64,000 nucleotides of DNA. Origin: Symsagittifera roscoffensis. Lineage: Eukaryota; Xenacoelomorpha; Acoela; Convolutidae. The notes beneath the pieces are model-generated. The model ran no database searches and had not been told where the DNA came from. It saw nothing but the letters and a program-made list of their open reading frames with translations. Both the position numbers and the translations under genes were made by a program. Location: NCBI RefSeq assembly GCF_963678635.1, contig NC_087063.1, positions 76,589,617 to 76,653,616 of the forward strand, given 5' to 3'. This document shows, one piece after another, positions 22,058 to 33,589 of this stretch (positions are counted from its first letter, which is position 1; every line of letters begins with the position of its first letter).

Positions 22058-22524
22058 CCCGGTTGACCTTCATAGACCAAAAATGCTTGTCATACAATTC
22101 CATAAACTTAGTCTATAAAATAATACTAATCATAAAAACTTCATACACTTTGCTAAAAAGTTTTCATTGAATTTTCGAAGCACTTTTTTCTTGTTTTGCC
22201 TTAAAATTCGTTGCATCGTACCAAATAAAAAAACTAATTTTTGACAAAAAAAGCTAGTCATACAATTTCTTTGAGTAACCAAGGTTATTGTCATTTGTGT
22301 TCGGTTACGAGCACAACCAAAAAATTTTGGGAAATTGAAATATAGAAAAATCAATATTTTTGGTTTATGGAAAAATGCTATTCATACGTTTTCGATATAT
22401 GAAAAGCCACTAATTGTAAACTTTTCATGCAACTTTCTGTAGTTATGGAGTTGCATGAAAAAGGTCTGATTAGCGTTTTTCCATATATGAAAATTGTCTG
22501 AATAGCACCTTTGGTCAACCCGGG
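22058..22524 (+). mobile_element. CCCGGG-end inverted-repeat element, copy 3 (internally deleted)
   Basis: Starts CCCGGTTGACC and ends GGTCAACCCGGG. It is 467 bp and keeps both termini (CATAGACCAAAAATGC at the left, CCATATATGAAAATTGT near the right) but lacks the middle 600 bp of copies 1 and 2. It includes the shared GTGTTCGGTTACGAGCACAA segment. Confidence 0.7.
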
Positions 22525-24045
22525 ATTGTTTTTGAATGCTCACAATTGTTTTATGAACCACAAAAAATCAGTACTACAAGAAGTGGTAGGCAAACAGTCG
22601 TATCAAGTATAAAAACAATTGTAAAACAACAGTCCTCATTTTAATAAAGAAATTAAATGAAAAACACAGTTAGCACCTAGTTTAGAGCTGAATTTTCAAA
22701 AAAAAAAATTTTTACGATTCTTGTTTCAATTTTCACGAATCGACTATATCAATGAAATTTCAACGATAATCGGCGTAAAATTTTATTCGCTCAAAAAATG
22801 GTTTTCATTTAGGGAATATAAGCTATTCCTTGATATTCAAAACTCATAAGCTCCAAACATACAAAAATTTGTAAACAAGTTTCAAGCAATTTGCACGCAA
22901 GTTATTGTCTAAATTCCATTAATTTCTGATCGTATAAATTCCTGTCGTCTAAATTCCTGAACCCCGTCGAGAAATATAGTCTATTGTCTTCAAGTCGGTT
23001 GAACTAAAACTATTTTCAGTCTAGACGATCGAAACATAAATCGAACACCTCAAACCGGGAATAGATTTTCCTTAAACTCAGCTATCAAAACACTAATTTG
23101 ATTGAATTTAGCCAGTTCGCCAATTGTATGCTAATTTGAAATGAACATCCTTGAATTATTTCCGCCAAAATCAAGGGTAGTTGGATGCTTTATTGATCAA
23201 ACTTGATCAAATAATGTTTGAATGGTTTTTCGAAATTTCTTTTTACCGGTACATGACGACTAGCATTTTTCATATTTATGCTACATCAATGAAATTAAAT
23301 GATAGCTATTCTCATGCGCGAAGGACCGAATGAGCGAAAAAAACTCGTGATCGAAGGACCGAAAACAAATTTAGCCGAAAGTCAATGTTTAAAAAGAAGC
23401 TATTGCCATTCAATTAAATGAAGCAATGTTTAGTTTCTTCCATAACGAAACCGTTGAAATATAAAACTTGTTCCAATTCAGCGGCAGTCAGTGACAATTT
23501 GAAAATTTTGAATTTTTCTGCCGTTTTTATATTCGGCCAATATCAATATTCAGTCCCTGGAAATGTTTACTTTCTTTCCAAATTTTAGAAAACTGAAATC
23601 TGATTGGCTCTTTTTTTTTTTTGCGCATTCGGTCCTCCGCGTATGAGGGATTCCATCAAATTGAATGACTAGGATTGTTGTAGGATCGTATATCAAAAAG
23701 GGGGCTAGGGCAACATCCGATATGTCAAACATACAAAATTATGTAATAATAATGTAGTAAAATGACGTAAGAATTTCAAACTCAAAACATCGCTCAATTT
23801 GCCGACTCTAATTTAGCCGGTTCTCGGTTCAAGGTCGCAGGTGGGGGCACTATGCGCACGTTGCCGCTTTCCGACAATAAGCGGCTATAATTTTTATACA
23901 GAATGATACCTTCTATTGACAAGCTCGCAACACGTTGACGTGACTGCGGCGGTACCTATTGATTTGACCAATACAGCATCTCCTAAGCGAATGGTGAAAA
24001 TACGATCTTTGCCTTGCTTTTTTTTTAAACTGTCGGACGTTTGCT
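22525..24045. other. AT-rich intron DNA, no feature seen
   Basis: FMO intron. Short poly-A/T runs and no ORF with family resemblance. A GAAGGACCGAA-type short motif is repeated near 23320 and 23360. Nothing else stands out. Confidence 0.5.
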
Positions 24046-24196
24046 GGGATCTACTTAGCAACCTCCCCCCTATTGTACCTACTAAAGAATCCTCCTCCCC
24101 CTTCAAGAAAGGGGGGGAGATTGTTAACAATCTCCCCCCTTTTGTACGTACTAAAGAATCTCCCCCCTTTCAAGAAAGGGGGTGGAGATTGTTAAG
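24046..24196. repeat. C-rich/G-rich repeat with inverted arms
   Basis: Two tandem units of CTCCCCCC...GTACxTACTAAAGAATC followed by TTCAAGAAAGGGGG. The arms AACAATCTCCCCCC and GGTGGAGATTGTT are complementary, so each unit can fold into a hairpin. It is related to the single block at 18677-18760. Confidence 0.55.
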
Positions 24197-24277
24197 TTGA
24201 TCCGTTGGCTGTAGTAAAGGTGTTTTTCGGATGTTTGCAACACTTTTTCGTTTTTCGGATGTTTGACATATCGGGTT

Positions 24278-24490
24278 TGTTGCGAATCTTACTATTCGTC
24301 TTATTTCATTTAATTAGTTTTAAAGTTTCTTAACTGGTTAATTTAGATATGACCTTGTTATATTCATTCTCTCCGACGGAGAGAATGTCCGCTCACTTTT
24401 TAATGTTTTAATTTAGAGATTAATTCACTTTTTAAACATATCTTATTTGTAACTAGGTAGAATTATCCGTAACAAAGAAACATTTTATCA
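24278..24490 (+). repeat. 5' LTR of the gypsy element
   Basis: Runs from TGTTGCGAATC to CATTTTATCA. It differs from the 3' LTR at four positions by my reading (about 98 percent identical). A perfect 11-bp inverted repeat with a one-base loop (CATTCTCTCCG, A, CGGAGAGAATG) lies at 24365-24387. Confidence 0.9.
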
Positions 24491-25690
24491 TGGCGCAGCC
24501 AGCAGAACAACGAATCAAACGTGAGAGGTATACCTTCATTTTGGCAAAACCACACAGTGGACCCACCAATTCCTTGGGAAGAGTAGAGCGATCTATTCCA
24601 GCTAGCAATAATCGCAAAGGAGAATATCGATATCGAAAATCTCTTGAATCCATCGGAACGATATCATCCACTTTCCCCAACATTGGAAAATCCGCCGGAA
24701 AATGAATCCGACGCTCAAAAAACATCTCGCATCGAGAGGAATATTCGAGAACAAAAGAGATTCGATGATGAAGAAATGGCCTCAATAAAGTCAGATACCA
24801 AGAAATTCAACGGCATGAGACTTGAAGAGGCGGACAAAAAACTCAGATCCATACTCTATCTAGCCCTCGGAAACGAAGGAAAGAAAATATTCGGCCAAAA
24901 ATTCACGAGAGTTAAAGTTCTACAAATTTCTTTCAAAGAATTTTGGGAAAATTTGTCCGTAGCTTTTGTGAGAAAGACAAACATAACCTTCGAAAGACAC
25001 AAGCTATTAAACAGAAAACAGAGGGACAGAGAATCATTAGAACAATTCTGGGGGGCACTTGCAGAAATGGCAAAAAGATGTAACATTCCCACAGGAGAAG
25101 ATGAATGGATTCGAGATATTTTTATCAATAACATGAAGAACTCGGACACCCAACGGAAAATTCTCACGGAAACCTTACCTCCACTAGAAGCCTTGAATGT
25201 AGCCCTGATTGACGAAAAAGGAATAACAAACCACATCAAAATGACGAGTACTTTTAAATTCAACGGATATTCATCCAACAAATCTTTTAATCATTTTAAT
25301 GTAAAAAGAGAACCCACCCTAAACATCGAAAGAACCAACACATATATGAAATGCGGCGGAAATTTTACAAAAGGACATCTAGCGGTTTGTCCCGCTAAAG
25401 ATACGACTTGTACGACTTGTAAATATCGAGGACATTTTACTAGACTCTGTAAATCACGCCGTAAAAATGTAAATATTGTGGATAGTCAAATTGTAAATAA
25501 TACAGACCATAATTATCCTTCGGAACAACCGGATGTACTTATCGACCACGCCAATAGAGAATGCTGTGGAGTAATCAACGCATGGTCGGAGTCCGGACAG
25601 AGCGATAACGATGATTACTCTGTATTAAACGTAGCAACTATCTACGACGATCAAGGAAAGGAACTGAAGAAATTACTAAACATCGGCTAA
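24490..25690 (+). pseudogene. gag: Gypsy gag (capsid and nucleocapsid)
   Basis: It starts at ATG 24490 in one frame and moves to the next near 24640, where the ORF 24644-25690 carries the rest. The capsid part is helical (WENLSVAFVRKTNITFERHK, LEQFWGALAEMAKRC). Two zinc knuckles follow: the second, CTTCKYRGHFTRLC, is a complete CCHC, but the first, CGGNFTKGHLAVC, has lost its second Cys to Asn. TAA at 25688-25690 ends it, in the same frame as the protease that follows. Gag packages the element RNA. Confidence 0.85.
24491..24508 (+). promoter_or_regulatory. Primer-binding site of the gypsy element
   Basis: TGGCGCAGCC immediately after the LTR is the usual TGG start complementary to a tRNA 3' CCA end. 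The gag ATG (24490-24492) straddles the LTR/primer-site junction. Confidence 0.75.
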
Positions 25691-26341
25691 GGAAATGAAA
25701 ACCAAGTAATTCTCAATATACAGGTGGATTCAGCAAGCCCTGTAAGCTTCCTTAAGCAGAATGTGTTACACGAGTTGAAGTTACGAGACCCTTATGTGAA
25801 AATTTATCCAGTGGATAAAGCGACTAAGGAACTCTATTGCGGATTTACGAACAAGGCAATAAATATCACTGGAGAGGTAGTCGTCCCAATTTTCTCAAAT
25901 GGATGGTCTCACAAGGAATGCCACTTCTTCTTAACTCAAGGTCATGAAAGAAACATCTTGGGAAACAACAATTTACCAAAAGTCGGAATCGAAGTTTCAC
26001 AAAAACAATTCACAACACTCACCAACAAGAGAACTTGTAATTCTATCAATTCAGTTACCTCACTTGACAGAGATAATGAAATAGAAATGATTTCCAAAAC
26101 CTTCAAACAATTATTCCTTCGGATTGGAAAGATAAAAAATCAAACAAAAATAACACACTTTCACGAACCACTAAAGCCAATTCAACTAAAAGGCAGGAGG
26201 GTCCCTTTACACTTACTGGATTCAGTAAAATCAGAATTATACAGACTTAAATCCGAAGGACACATCAGAAAATTAGAAAACTGTGACGAGGACAGATTTA
26301 TTAGTCCGATAGTTATCACTTGTAAAAAGACAAATCGTTAA
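25691..26341 (+). pseudogene. pol: Gypsy protease and start of reverse transcriptase
   Basis: It continues gag in the same frame after one TAA. The aspartic protease active site reads VDSASPV (D-S-A) and the distal ILGNN motif is present. The RT N-terminus follows (RRVPLHLLDSVKSELYRLKSEGHIRKLE...ISPIVITCKK). The frame is lost in an A run near 26325-26330. RT continues in another frame. Confidence 0.85.
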
Positions 26342-27624
26342 AGCTAGCTCTAGATTCAAAATTTATCAACAAACAAATGTACAAGAACAAATATCAGATG
26401 CCCAATATACATGAATTAGTGGATAACGTAGCGGCTCAAATTTCAAACAATTCCGCCGGAGAAGTATGGTCTACAAATCTAGACTTAAAGAACGCATATA
26501 GTCAACTCTCGCTAGACAATTTTACAAGCAGCCAATGCAATTTTAGCCTAGTTGGCGGAGATATAACAGGCACTTATCAATTTTTAACCGGTTTTATTGG
26601 ACTCGACGATATGCCAAACGAGTTTCAAAGAGTCATGGACTCAACTCTGGGAAATATTCCTTTTACAAATTGTTACCTTGACGACTTATTAGTCGCTTCC
26701 AAAGGAAGTTTTAACGATCACAAGAAAATTGTTTATAAAATTTTATCAACGCTAGATAGTTACAATTTCGCAGTTAAATGGTCGAAATGCAAATTCTTTT
26801 AAAAAGAAATCGAATGGCTCGGCTTTAAAATATCGAAAACCGGAATCGCCCCACTATTCGATAAAACCAAGGCAATTAAAGATATTCCAATTCCAAAGAA
26901 TCTAAAAGAATTAAGATCATTCTTCGGGTCAACTAATCAGTACAATAAATTTGTACCAAATTTAGCATCCCTCGGAAGCCCGCCTAGACCTCTTCTAAAC
27001 AAGAAGTCAATTTTCCTTTGGAATGAAGATCACTCAAAAGCATTCGATAAGATTAAATCAGAAATAGTAAATCTTACTGAAAACACACACTTCGACGTAA
27101 AAAAGTCCACGAGAGTAAAAACCGATGCTTCACATAATGGGTTAGGTGCATCCCTTGAACAACTCCATGAAAACGTTTGGAAAACAGTGTCATTTGCTTC
27201 AAGATTTTTAAATCCTCATGAATCCAAATATTCAACAAACGAATTAGAGTTATTAGGAGTTGTATGGGCGGTGGAACAATACAAAAATTTTCTCTACGGC
27301 TCCGAATTCGAAATTATTACCGACCACAAAGCTCTCCTTTCCGCTTTGTCACCTAATCACGGAAACAAAACGTACCATAGCGGATTGACAAGATGGGTAG
27401 ATCGTCCTCTACCATTCAATTTTACTATCAAGCATTTAGCGGGAAAAGATATGGGTTTTACCGATCTAAATTCAAGAACTCCTTCGGGTAAAGCAATTCC
27501 CCCATCACATTACGACGAAGAACTCGTAGTTGCAACTACCAAAAAAATATATAATGCACTCAATCCTTTGGATAATGAAAATCCATTACGTAATTCAATT
27601 AATTCAGTTTCGGAAAATTCCTAG
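26342..27624 (+). pseudogene. pol: Gypsy reverse transcriptase and RNase H
   Basis: One frame with a single TAA at 26800-26802. The RT palm shows LDLKNAYSQ and the catalytic CYLDDLLV box, so the Asp triad is intact. After the stop come the connection region (EWLGFKI), RNase H motifs TDASHNGLGASL, STNELELLGVVWA and TDHKALL, and the end KHLAGKDMGFTDLNSR. The RNase H end has Gly-Phe in place of the usual Asn-Ala before Asp. It copies element RNA into DNA. Confidence 0.9.
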
Positions 27625-27868
27625 TACACGAAATTACGAAATCACGTAATAATTACAGCATTGAATTTCGTCAATTCTTCCATCTCAATCTGCAATCAAA
27701 AACACTATACAACAGAACTTTGTAACTCTAAATGTATTCCCTCGGATTTCTTAAGCACAGATTCTACTAAAATCATTCTATCAAATTCAGCCTTTATTTA
27801 TTTTTTTAATTATTAACAGTAGCTTAATTAGTAATCCTTCGGATTTCAAACTTATAAATAGTGTAAAT

Positions 27869-28265
27869 ATGTCAAATAACCAAATTGTAGTAAATCCTTC
27901 CACTTCCGGGATACAGGTCTCTATTGATTTCCAAATTTCCTCTGAGCACAAAAGGTTAGTAACTAAATTTCGAGAAAACCTCAAGTTACCTGAAAGACCT
28001 TTGGATTTAAATACTTAATTCAATGCAAAGTTGGTTGCTTTATTAACGGAAGATGATGAGATGTTAAACCCAATTGTGAAGGCTTTACAGAAAAAAGTAG
28101 AAAACATCAACGCAAATTCCCGTTAATTACACCAATTTTCGAAAGACCTTCATGAATCCGACGGACTATTATATATGGATGGAAAATTGGTTATTCCGCT
28201 TACACTTAGAAACGCCGTTTTAAAAACTTTACATGAATCTCACCCCTGGCCAATTCGGTATGAAA
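27869..28265 (+). pseudogene. pol: Gypsy integrase N-terminal part (pre-core)
   Basis: In a different frame from RNase H. SDGLLYMDGKLVIPLTLRNA and LKTLHESHP are the strand-helix before the zinc module of gypsy integrases. The frame has stops at about 28018 and 28125 and is lost near 28250. The zinc-module Cys pair (CTQC) and the core continue in the next frame. Confidence 0.7.
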
Positions 28266-30342
28266 TACCTGGCCACATATAAACCGGCAAAATTACTTCC
28301 ACGGGATTAATTGCACACAATGCACCCAAACCGGTAAGAATATAAAAAGCATCATACCAACTACACAAATTAGCGAACTTCCCACTTTATTTGAACCTAA
28401 TGAGGAATTAAACCTTGATTTTGCCGGTCCATTAGATAACAACTGGGGAAACAATAAAAACATCTTATTATGTATAGATCGTTTTTCAAAATTCCCATCA
28501 GCAAAAATTACTTCTTCAACGTCATCAAAAACGGTAATCGAATTCCTTCAAGATTATTTTTATCTCCATGGGATTCCTAACTCTATTCGTGTTGACCACG
28601 CATCCTGTTTTACTAGTCAGGATTTTAAATTATTTTGCAATTCTCTTAACATCAAATTAATATTTTGTACAGTTGGGGACCATCGTTCTAACTGTCTTGT
28701 AGAAAAACTTGTTCATACTGTAAAAATCAAATTATTAGCAATGTCTTTAGAACAACAAAAACCTACATTACAAACTGTCATTTCGAAAATCATTTGGAAT
28801 TTACGATCTTCCTTTCAATCAAAAATAAAATGCTCACCGTTCGAAATACACTTTAATAGAAAACCGAACACAATCTGGAAGCAATTGGCTTCTAGTAAAT
28901 TATCCGGTGGATTTTTAGACAAAGGGAAGTCGATCTTAAGCAGAGAAAGGGCCCTTGACTCGAATGCAGACGATCGGATAGAGGACGGATACAAAGACTC
29001 TCTTGAACCGAAAAAGAACCAGTCACCATTGGAGAAAGGCTACGACTCAGACCTTCCTACAACCTCAAAACCTTCATCTTCCCGAGTGGCCTTAAACAGT
29101 CCGTTTAAAGGTAATTTACTACGAAAAACCAACGGAAGTATAAACGGAAATCCCTTCTATAAACAACTAGGTCAGAAAATAATAAACTCAACAAAATCCA
29201 CGGTTGAACTATCCGACGGAAAAATCATTAGAAAATCGGACATCGCCATCCCAAAGTCTAAATCATCTACAATTCGTTCATTCAAAGGAAATATCTCATT
29301 TCCCTCTTTTTCTAACAATGATTTACAAGTAGGTCCAAGAAAGACAAACAAAGCGAAGACACAACAGACGCGGAAACCAGACAATAAGACAGGACGACAC
29401 ACAGAGTCTTTCACCCCGGTCCCCACCAGATCTAGAGGAACGAAACAGCCCACTAAATTCAACAAATCGAAGCGAAACCGAAATAAAGCCTCGACTTCGA
29501 ACACAGGATACTTAGCAGGTGACGAATCCATGTTCATTCCGTCGGATACGTCGGACATTAGTGATTGGGAATGGATTGCGGGAGGTTTTCCATGCAGAGA
29601 AATGATACGAAAACGCTTCATTTCAGATAACCTCATTTTTAACGAAAAACCTTCCCCATCATTAGCTCCTCAAACATATCAAACTAATATAAAATCTGAG
29701 ATTTTAGACGAACAATTTAAATCTACAGATACAGCGGAATGTCCAATTAGTATAAAGCCACCACCTCAAACGACCTCACACCCACCTGGCGAATCTTCTA
29801 CCGCTACGACAACAGATGGCCCAAACACTCCTTCGGATTCAACAAAAGCATTGGAAGGAGAAAATCCAGTGGAATTTCCAGTCTTTGAGATAGAGGACTC
29901 CTCTAACGAAAGTGCAACTAGTGAGGAAAAACATCCTAAGGAAATCACTATCACCGGTAACGAATTTAAATTAAGACGTTCAAGTCGAAATGTTGGTCCC
30001 CCACAATTCTATGGCAAGCGATATTACATAGATGTTACAGACGAGTTCCAAAACCAACCAGGCTCCGCGAATAACCCTATATCTCTGGACGAGGGCGACA
30101 GCTCGGGCTCCCCCACACTAACCTTCAGAGAGAATCCCTCGGAGAACCAGACCCACATTTGCGACACTCTACCGGAGGACCGTGCACCGGGCCCAGCGTA
30201 CCCTTCATCTCCCGATCAATTCTCCATCGCCTCTACTGACGAATCCCTGAGAGATGCGGTGAATAGTTTCGACAACTACATCGACTTAGACAGTGAAATT
30301 TTTAACGCTGAGCTAGAAAAATTCGTGGAAGGGGACAGCTAA
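28266..30342 (+). CDS. pol: Gypsy integrase core with a long disordered C-terminal tail
   Basis: Open from about 28266 to TAA 30340-30342. The zinc-module CTQC is followed by core Asp residues in NLDFAGPL and IRVDHASCF and the catalytic Glu in CLVEKLVHT, so the DDE triad is complete. From about 28910 to the end, some 475 residues are low in hydrophobics and rich in Ser, Pro, Asp, Lys and Arg (KPSSSRVALNS, KRNRNKAS). Late on there is a RRSSRNVGPPQFYG motif of the type that often ends gypsy Pol. No envelope-like signal or membrane segment is seen, so the tail is best read as a Pol extension. Confidence 0.85.
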
Positions 30343-30626
30343 ACTAAATCAAAAACTTGAAAACTCGCATTTAGTCATTATATCGTACTAGTATTTCGTT
30401 TCAGCGCAGTTAGAGTTTACCTTCTTATAACTAGGGATTATAATCCGCCGGAATTAGAAATTATATCATTCTTTCTAATTTAGTCATTCCTTCGGAGCAC
30501 TAAAATTTCATTTGTGATATTGCGCAGTATTTAATTTTCAATCCTTGTTGGACTTCTCGAGAGGGAGAAAAAGGGTTAGATAACATGTTATGTATCATGG
30601 CGCTTAGTACTGTAATTTTTTTCCCA

Positions 30627-30636
30627 CTAAGGGGAA
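30627..30636 (+). promoter_or_regulatory. Polypurine tract of the gypsy element
   Basis: CTAAGGGGAA directly abuts the 3' LTR, where plus-strand priming is expected. The tract is short. Confidence 0.6.
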
Positions 30637-30849
30637 TGTTGCGAATCTTACTATTCGTCTTATTTCATTTAATTAGTTTTAAAGTTTCTTAACTGGTTAA
30701 TTTAGATATGACCTTGTTATCTTCATTCTCTCCGACGGAGAGAATGACCGCTCACTTTTTAATGTTTTAATTTAGAGATTAATTCACTTTTTAAACATAT
30801 CTTATTTGTAACTAAGTAGAATTATCCGCAACAAAGAAACATTTTATCA
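30637..30849 (+). repeat. 3' LTR of the gypsy element
   Basis: 213 bp, TGTTGCGAATC to CATTTTATCA. It has the same 11-bp hairpin at 30724-30746. The FMO splice acceptor lies 56 bp beyond its end. Confidence 0.9.
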
Positions 30850-30905
30850 GGGTGTTTGCACGGTACCCGTCAAAAAATCCCTTAATTTTTATGTTTTAAC
30901 GACAG

Positions 30906-31159
30906 GTATGGTCGAAATACCCTCCCTTGATGAAATGGAAAAAGACATAAAAGAAGCCGAAGAAGATGAAGCCAAAATAGACTCTCTTTTCGGAGTTGTC
31001 GACTTCCAGACCCAATACGTGCAGAAGTTGGGCGACCTGCTGGGCAAGCCGAACATGGGTAGAAACCACATAATGTGGGAGACGATAAGAGTGCGTGATT
31101 TTGATATTACCAAATATAAGGAGACCACCTCAATCGGAGCTTTAGTGGGGCGACTTTAA
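30906..31159 (+). CDS. FMO-like gene, last exon
   Basis: After acceptor ACAG (30902-30905) the frame reads GT ATG GTC, completing the Gly codon begun by the exon ending at 18526. The product MVEIPSLDEMEKDIKEAEE...FGVVDFQTQYVQKLGDLLG matches the C-terminal helical part of invertebrate FMOs (PS..EM..D, then DFQT.Y...L). It ends at TAA 31157-31159. The 12,379-bp intron between the two exons holds a gypsy element whose 3' LTR ends at 30849. The exon has no internal lesion, consistent with a functional gene. Confidence 0.8.
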
Positions 31160-33589
31160 ATGCAAATTTTATACAATCAGGACTGTTTCTAACCCATTAA
31201 CCCCTTATTTGAAAATTAAAATTTGATAATAGTCTTATGTACAATGTTGGCTAAATGCTTGATAAAAAGATCAAAAGTATAATGATTAAGTATGTTCACA
31301 AGTATGTAACTTTCTTACATTATGACAAGAAGGTATTAGTTTTTCAGAAAAAAAATTAAGAAATTAGGAGGGTACAATCAAACCCAAAATCATAAGTTAA
31401 GAACATTGAAAAACAGTGGTAGAGTAAATTTCTTTTAAGATCTAAAAAATAAGTTTTTTGATTCTTGCATTTTTTTACTCTCAATGAATGAATATCATCT
31501 TTTTGAACAAAAATGAGAAACATATACAAAATTCAAGGTAAACATATACTTACAAGATTGCAAAAAAAACTCTAGCTGAAACCAAGAAAATTATGATTCG
31601 TGGACGCATCTATTGGAAACCCATACTTAAATACAGCCCGCTAGCTGAGACAGCCTTAGCGGTTTTTAGGTTTCATTGTATTTATCTCAGAATTTTTGAA
31701 ACGTGGATATTGGTTTATCAAAACTTTTAGGTCTATATATAAATGAGAAGTAGAGACAATTTTGAATTTGAATCACACATCATAACTATGCAAATCTGCG
31801 AAAACGTCAAAACTAGAAAAAACTTTATGAAAAAATTTTTTAAAAAAAAGTAGAAATGAACTCAAGTACAAATGAACTTAAAATGATCCTGTAGACATCA
31901 AACTAGCAATCCCTGCACAAAGAAAACATAAGTTGCGCTAATCTTGCTCTATCTTAAAAGATAACTATTCGCTATCGACTAAGAATTTTTTAATGTGCTA
32001 TTTGAAACATAGTTTCCAAATTTAAGAAATTGATTGTCTTAGTAGCTCAGCAACTGCGACATCCAGGAGCTGATTTATTGGAGGCAGCTTTCCCCTCTCG
32101 GTGATTTGACCCCCTGACTCGACCCAAAATGTCTTCCTTTTGTTATTTTTGAGACATCCATTTTTAACTATCGGCCCCAAAGTTTTTTAAATAGGGGCTT
32201 TCATCGCCAATATATACTACTTTTGAGTGGGTAAATCAAACCAACAAATGCTTACACCAAAAAATGTTTAAAATAGAAAAAAAAGATTTGGCGATTTTTT
32301 TTGCTTGCAAAAGCGTCATACAGCATGTATGTTTTTTTTATTGAGCGGTTAGCTAGACCAACATTTTTGCTGATAAACTTCAGGAAAAAGTTAGGAATGC
32401 TCTCCAATAAAAGTTTTTGTTTTTTAAACTGCAGTAAAAGTTATAGCAGCGTGAACAAGAGAAAAGAAATGAAAAAAAAACGTTTTTAATTTACTGTTTA
32501 ATTGTTTTATAACTTTCTGTAAGACTATGTTCCTAAAAATTGTTCTAATTTTGTTTAAAAAGCTTTTGATAACAATTTTAAAATTACGTCTAAAACTTGG
32601 GAAAATCTTTGAAAGTAAATCGTCCATCTTCTTCGCGCTTCTTCGAAAAACTTTCAAAAATGTTGTGCTATCTTTGTTTTTTTTGTAAATTTTTTTGATA
32701 GATTCCTTGAATCTGTGGCAAGAAATTGCCAAGACATCCACGATTCTCATCAAGATGTATACTAAATTTCTTTTTAAGATTCCACAAACATATCTTAGCT
32801 TCGTAAAATTGAAGTAAGTCATGCACGGTAGCTGACCGGGTCGATCAGAAAGACGTATTGTACAAATTTTATTGCTGGACAAATACTTATACAATTTCAT
32901 ACAAGTCCACAGATACAGAAAAACCTATAAAACATCTATGACAAGCACTTCATCAAAAGTAAAATTTTTCCTTACCATCGTTTTTCCATAAAAAGAAATT
33001 TCATATTTTTCGTGAAACTTTCGCGTGTTGTCCAAAAACAGTAACCGATAAAAAATGATTCTATTTTGAATAAAAATTGGTGGTTGAACATATTTAGGTT
33101 TTATCTTAGCAAGTAAGAACAAAATGTGAGTTCTGAATGCGCATAAGATAGTTATTGTTTTTGTGGCTGTTATGTGTAGAAATTGAGTCTAGAGTACGTT
33201 ATAGAAAAAAATTGACAATTCTCTGCAATTTTTTCCAAAGTTTTTACTGAGCATAGAATTGATTTTGCGACCAAAAAATGGAGAAACTTTTCTTCTAGCT
33301 TTTCAATTTTGCTCGACAATTTTTTAGAATAATGAAAACAGTGATTGTTATTGGGTTGATTTAAAACTTTGATTAGGCAGCGCAAGGCAGCGTGAACTAG
33401 GGAATCCACTTGAATAAACATTTCTAAATTAGTATTCAATTGTTATATAGTTTTCTGTAAAACTATGTTCCCAAAAATTTTTCTAAAAATTCATGAAAAT
33501 ATTCAATAACAGTTAAAGGAGTTGGTCGGAATCTTGCAAAAACCGAAACTAAAAAACTGAAAAAAATGAATTTTTTGATGCGATATAGG
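31160..33589. other. AT-rich DNA downstream of the FMO gene
   Basis: No supported gene. Two diverged copies of a segment (GCAGCGTGAAC...AATTGTTxTATA...TTCTGTAAxACTATGTTCC) lie at about 32440-32560 and 33380-33480, a direct repeat about 940 bp apart. Short ORFs here have no family resemblance and the composition of random AT-rich sequence. Confidence 0.5.

Larger units (their letters stand above)
24278..30849 (+). mobile_element. Young, short-LTR Ty3/gypsy element in the FMO intron
   Basis: Identical-length LTRs (213 bp) flank gag, protease, RT, RNase H and integrase in the Ty3/gypsy order. The flanks are GGGTT (24273-24277) and GGGTG (30850-30854), a probable target duplication with one mismatch. 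A primer-binding site follows the left LTR and a short purine tract precedes the right LTR. Coding regions carry a few stops and frameshifts but keep most catalytic residues. Confidence 0.9.

Noticed and set aside
28741-30342. Envelope gene after gypsy integrase
   Set aside because: The ORF is in frame with the integrase core and has no signal peptide or membrane segment.
32424-32900. Minus-strand 158-codon ORF
   Set aside because: AT-rich random-like Lys/Phe/Ile composition, no motif and no splice context.
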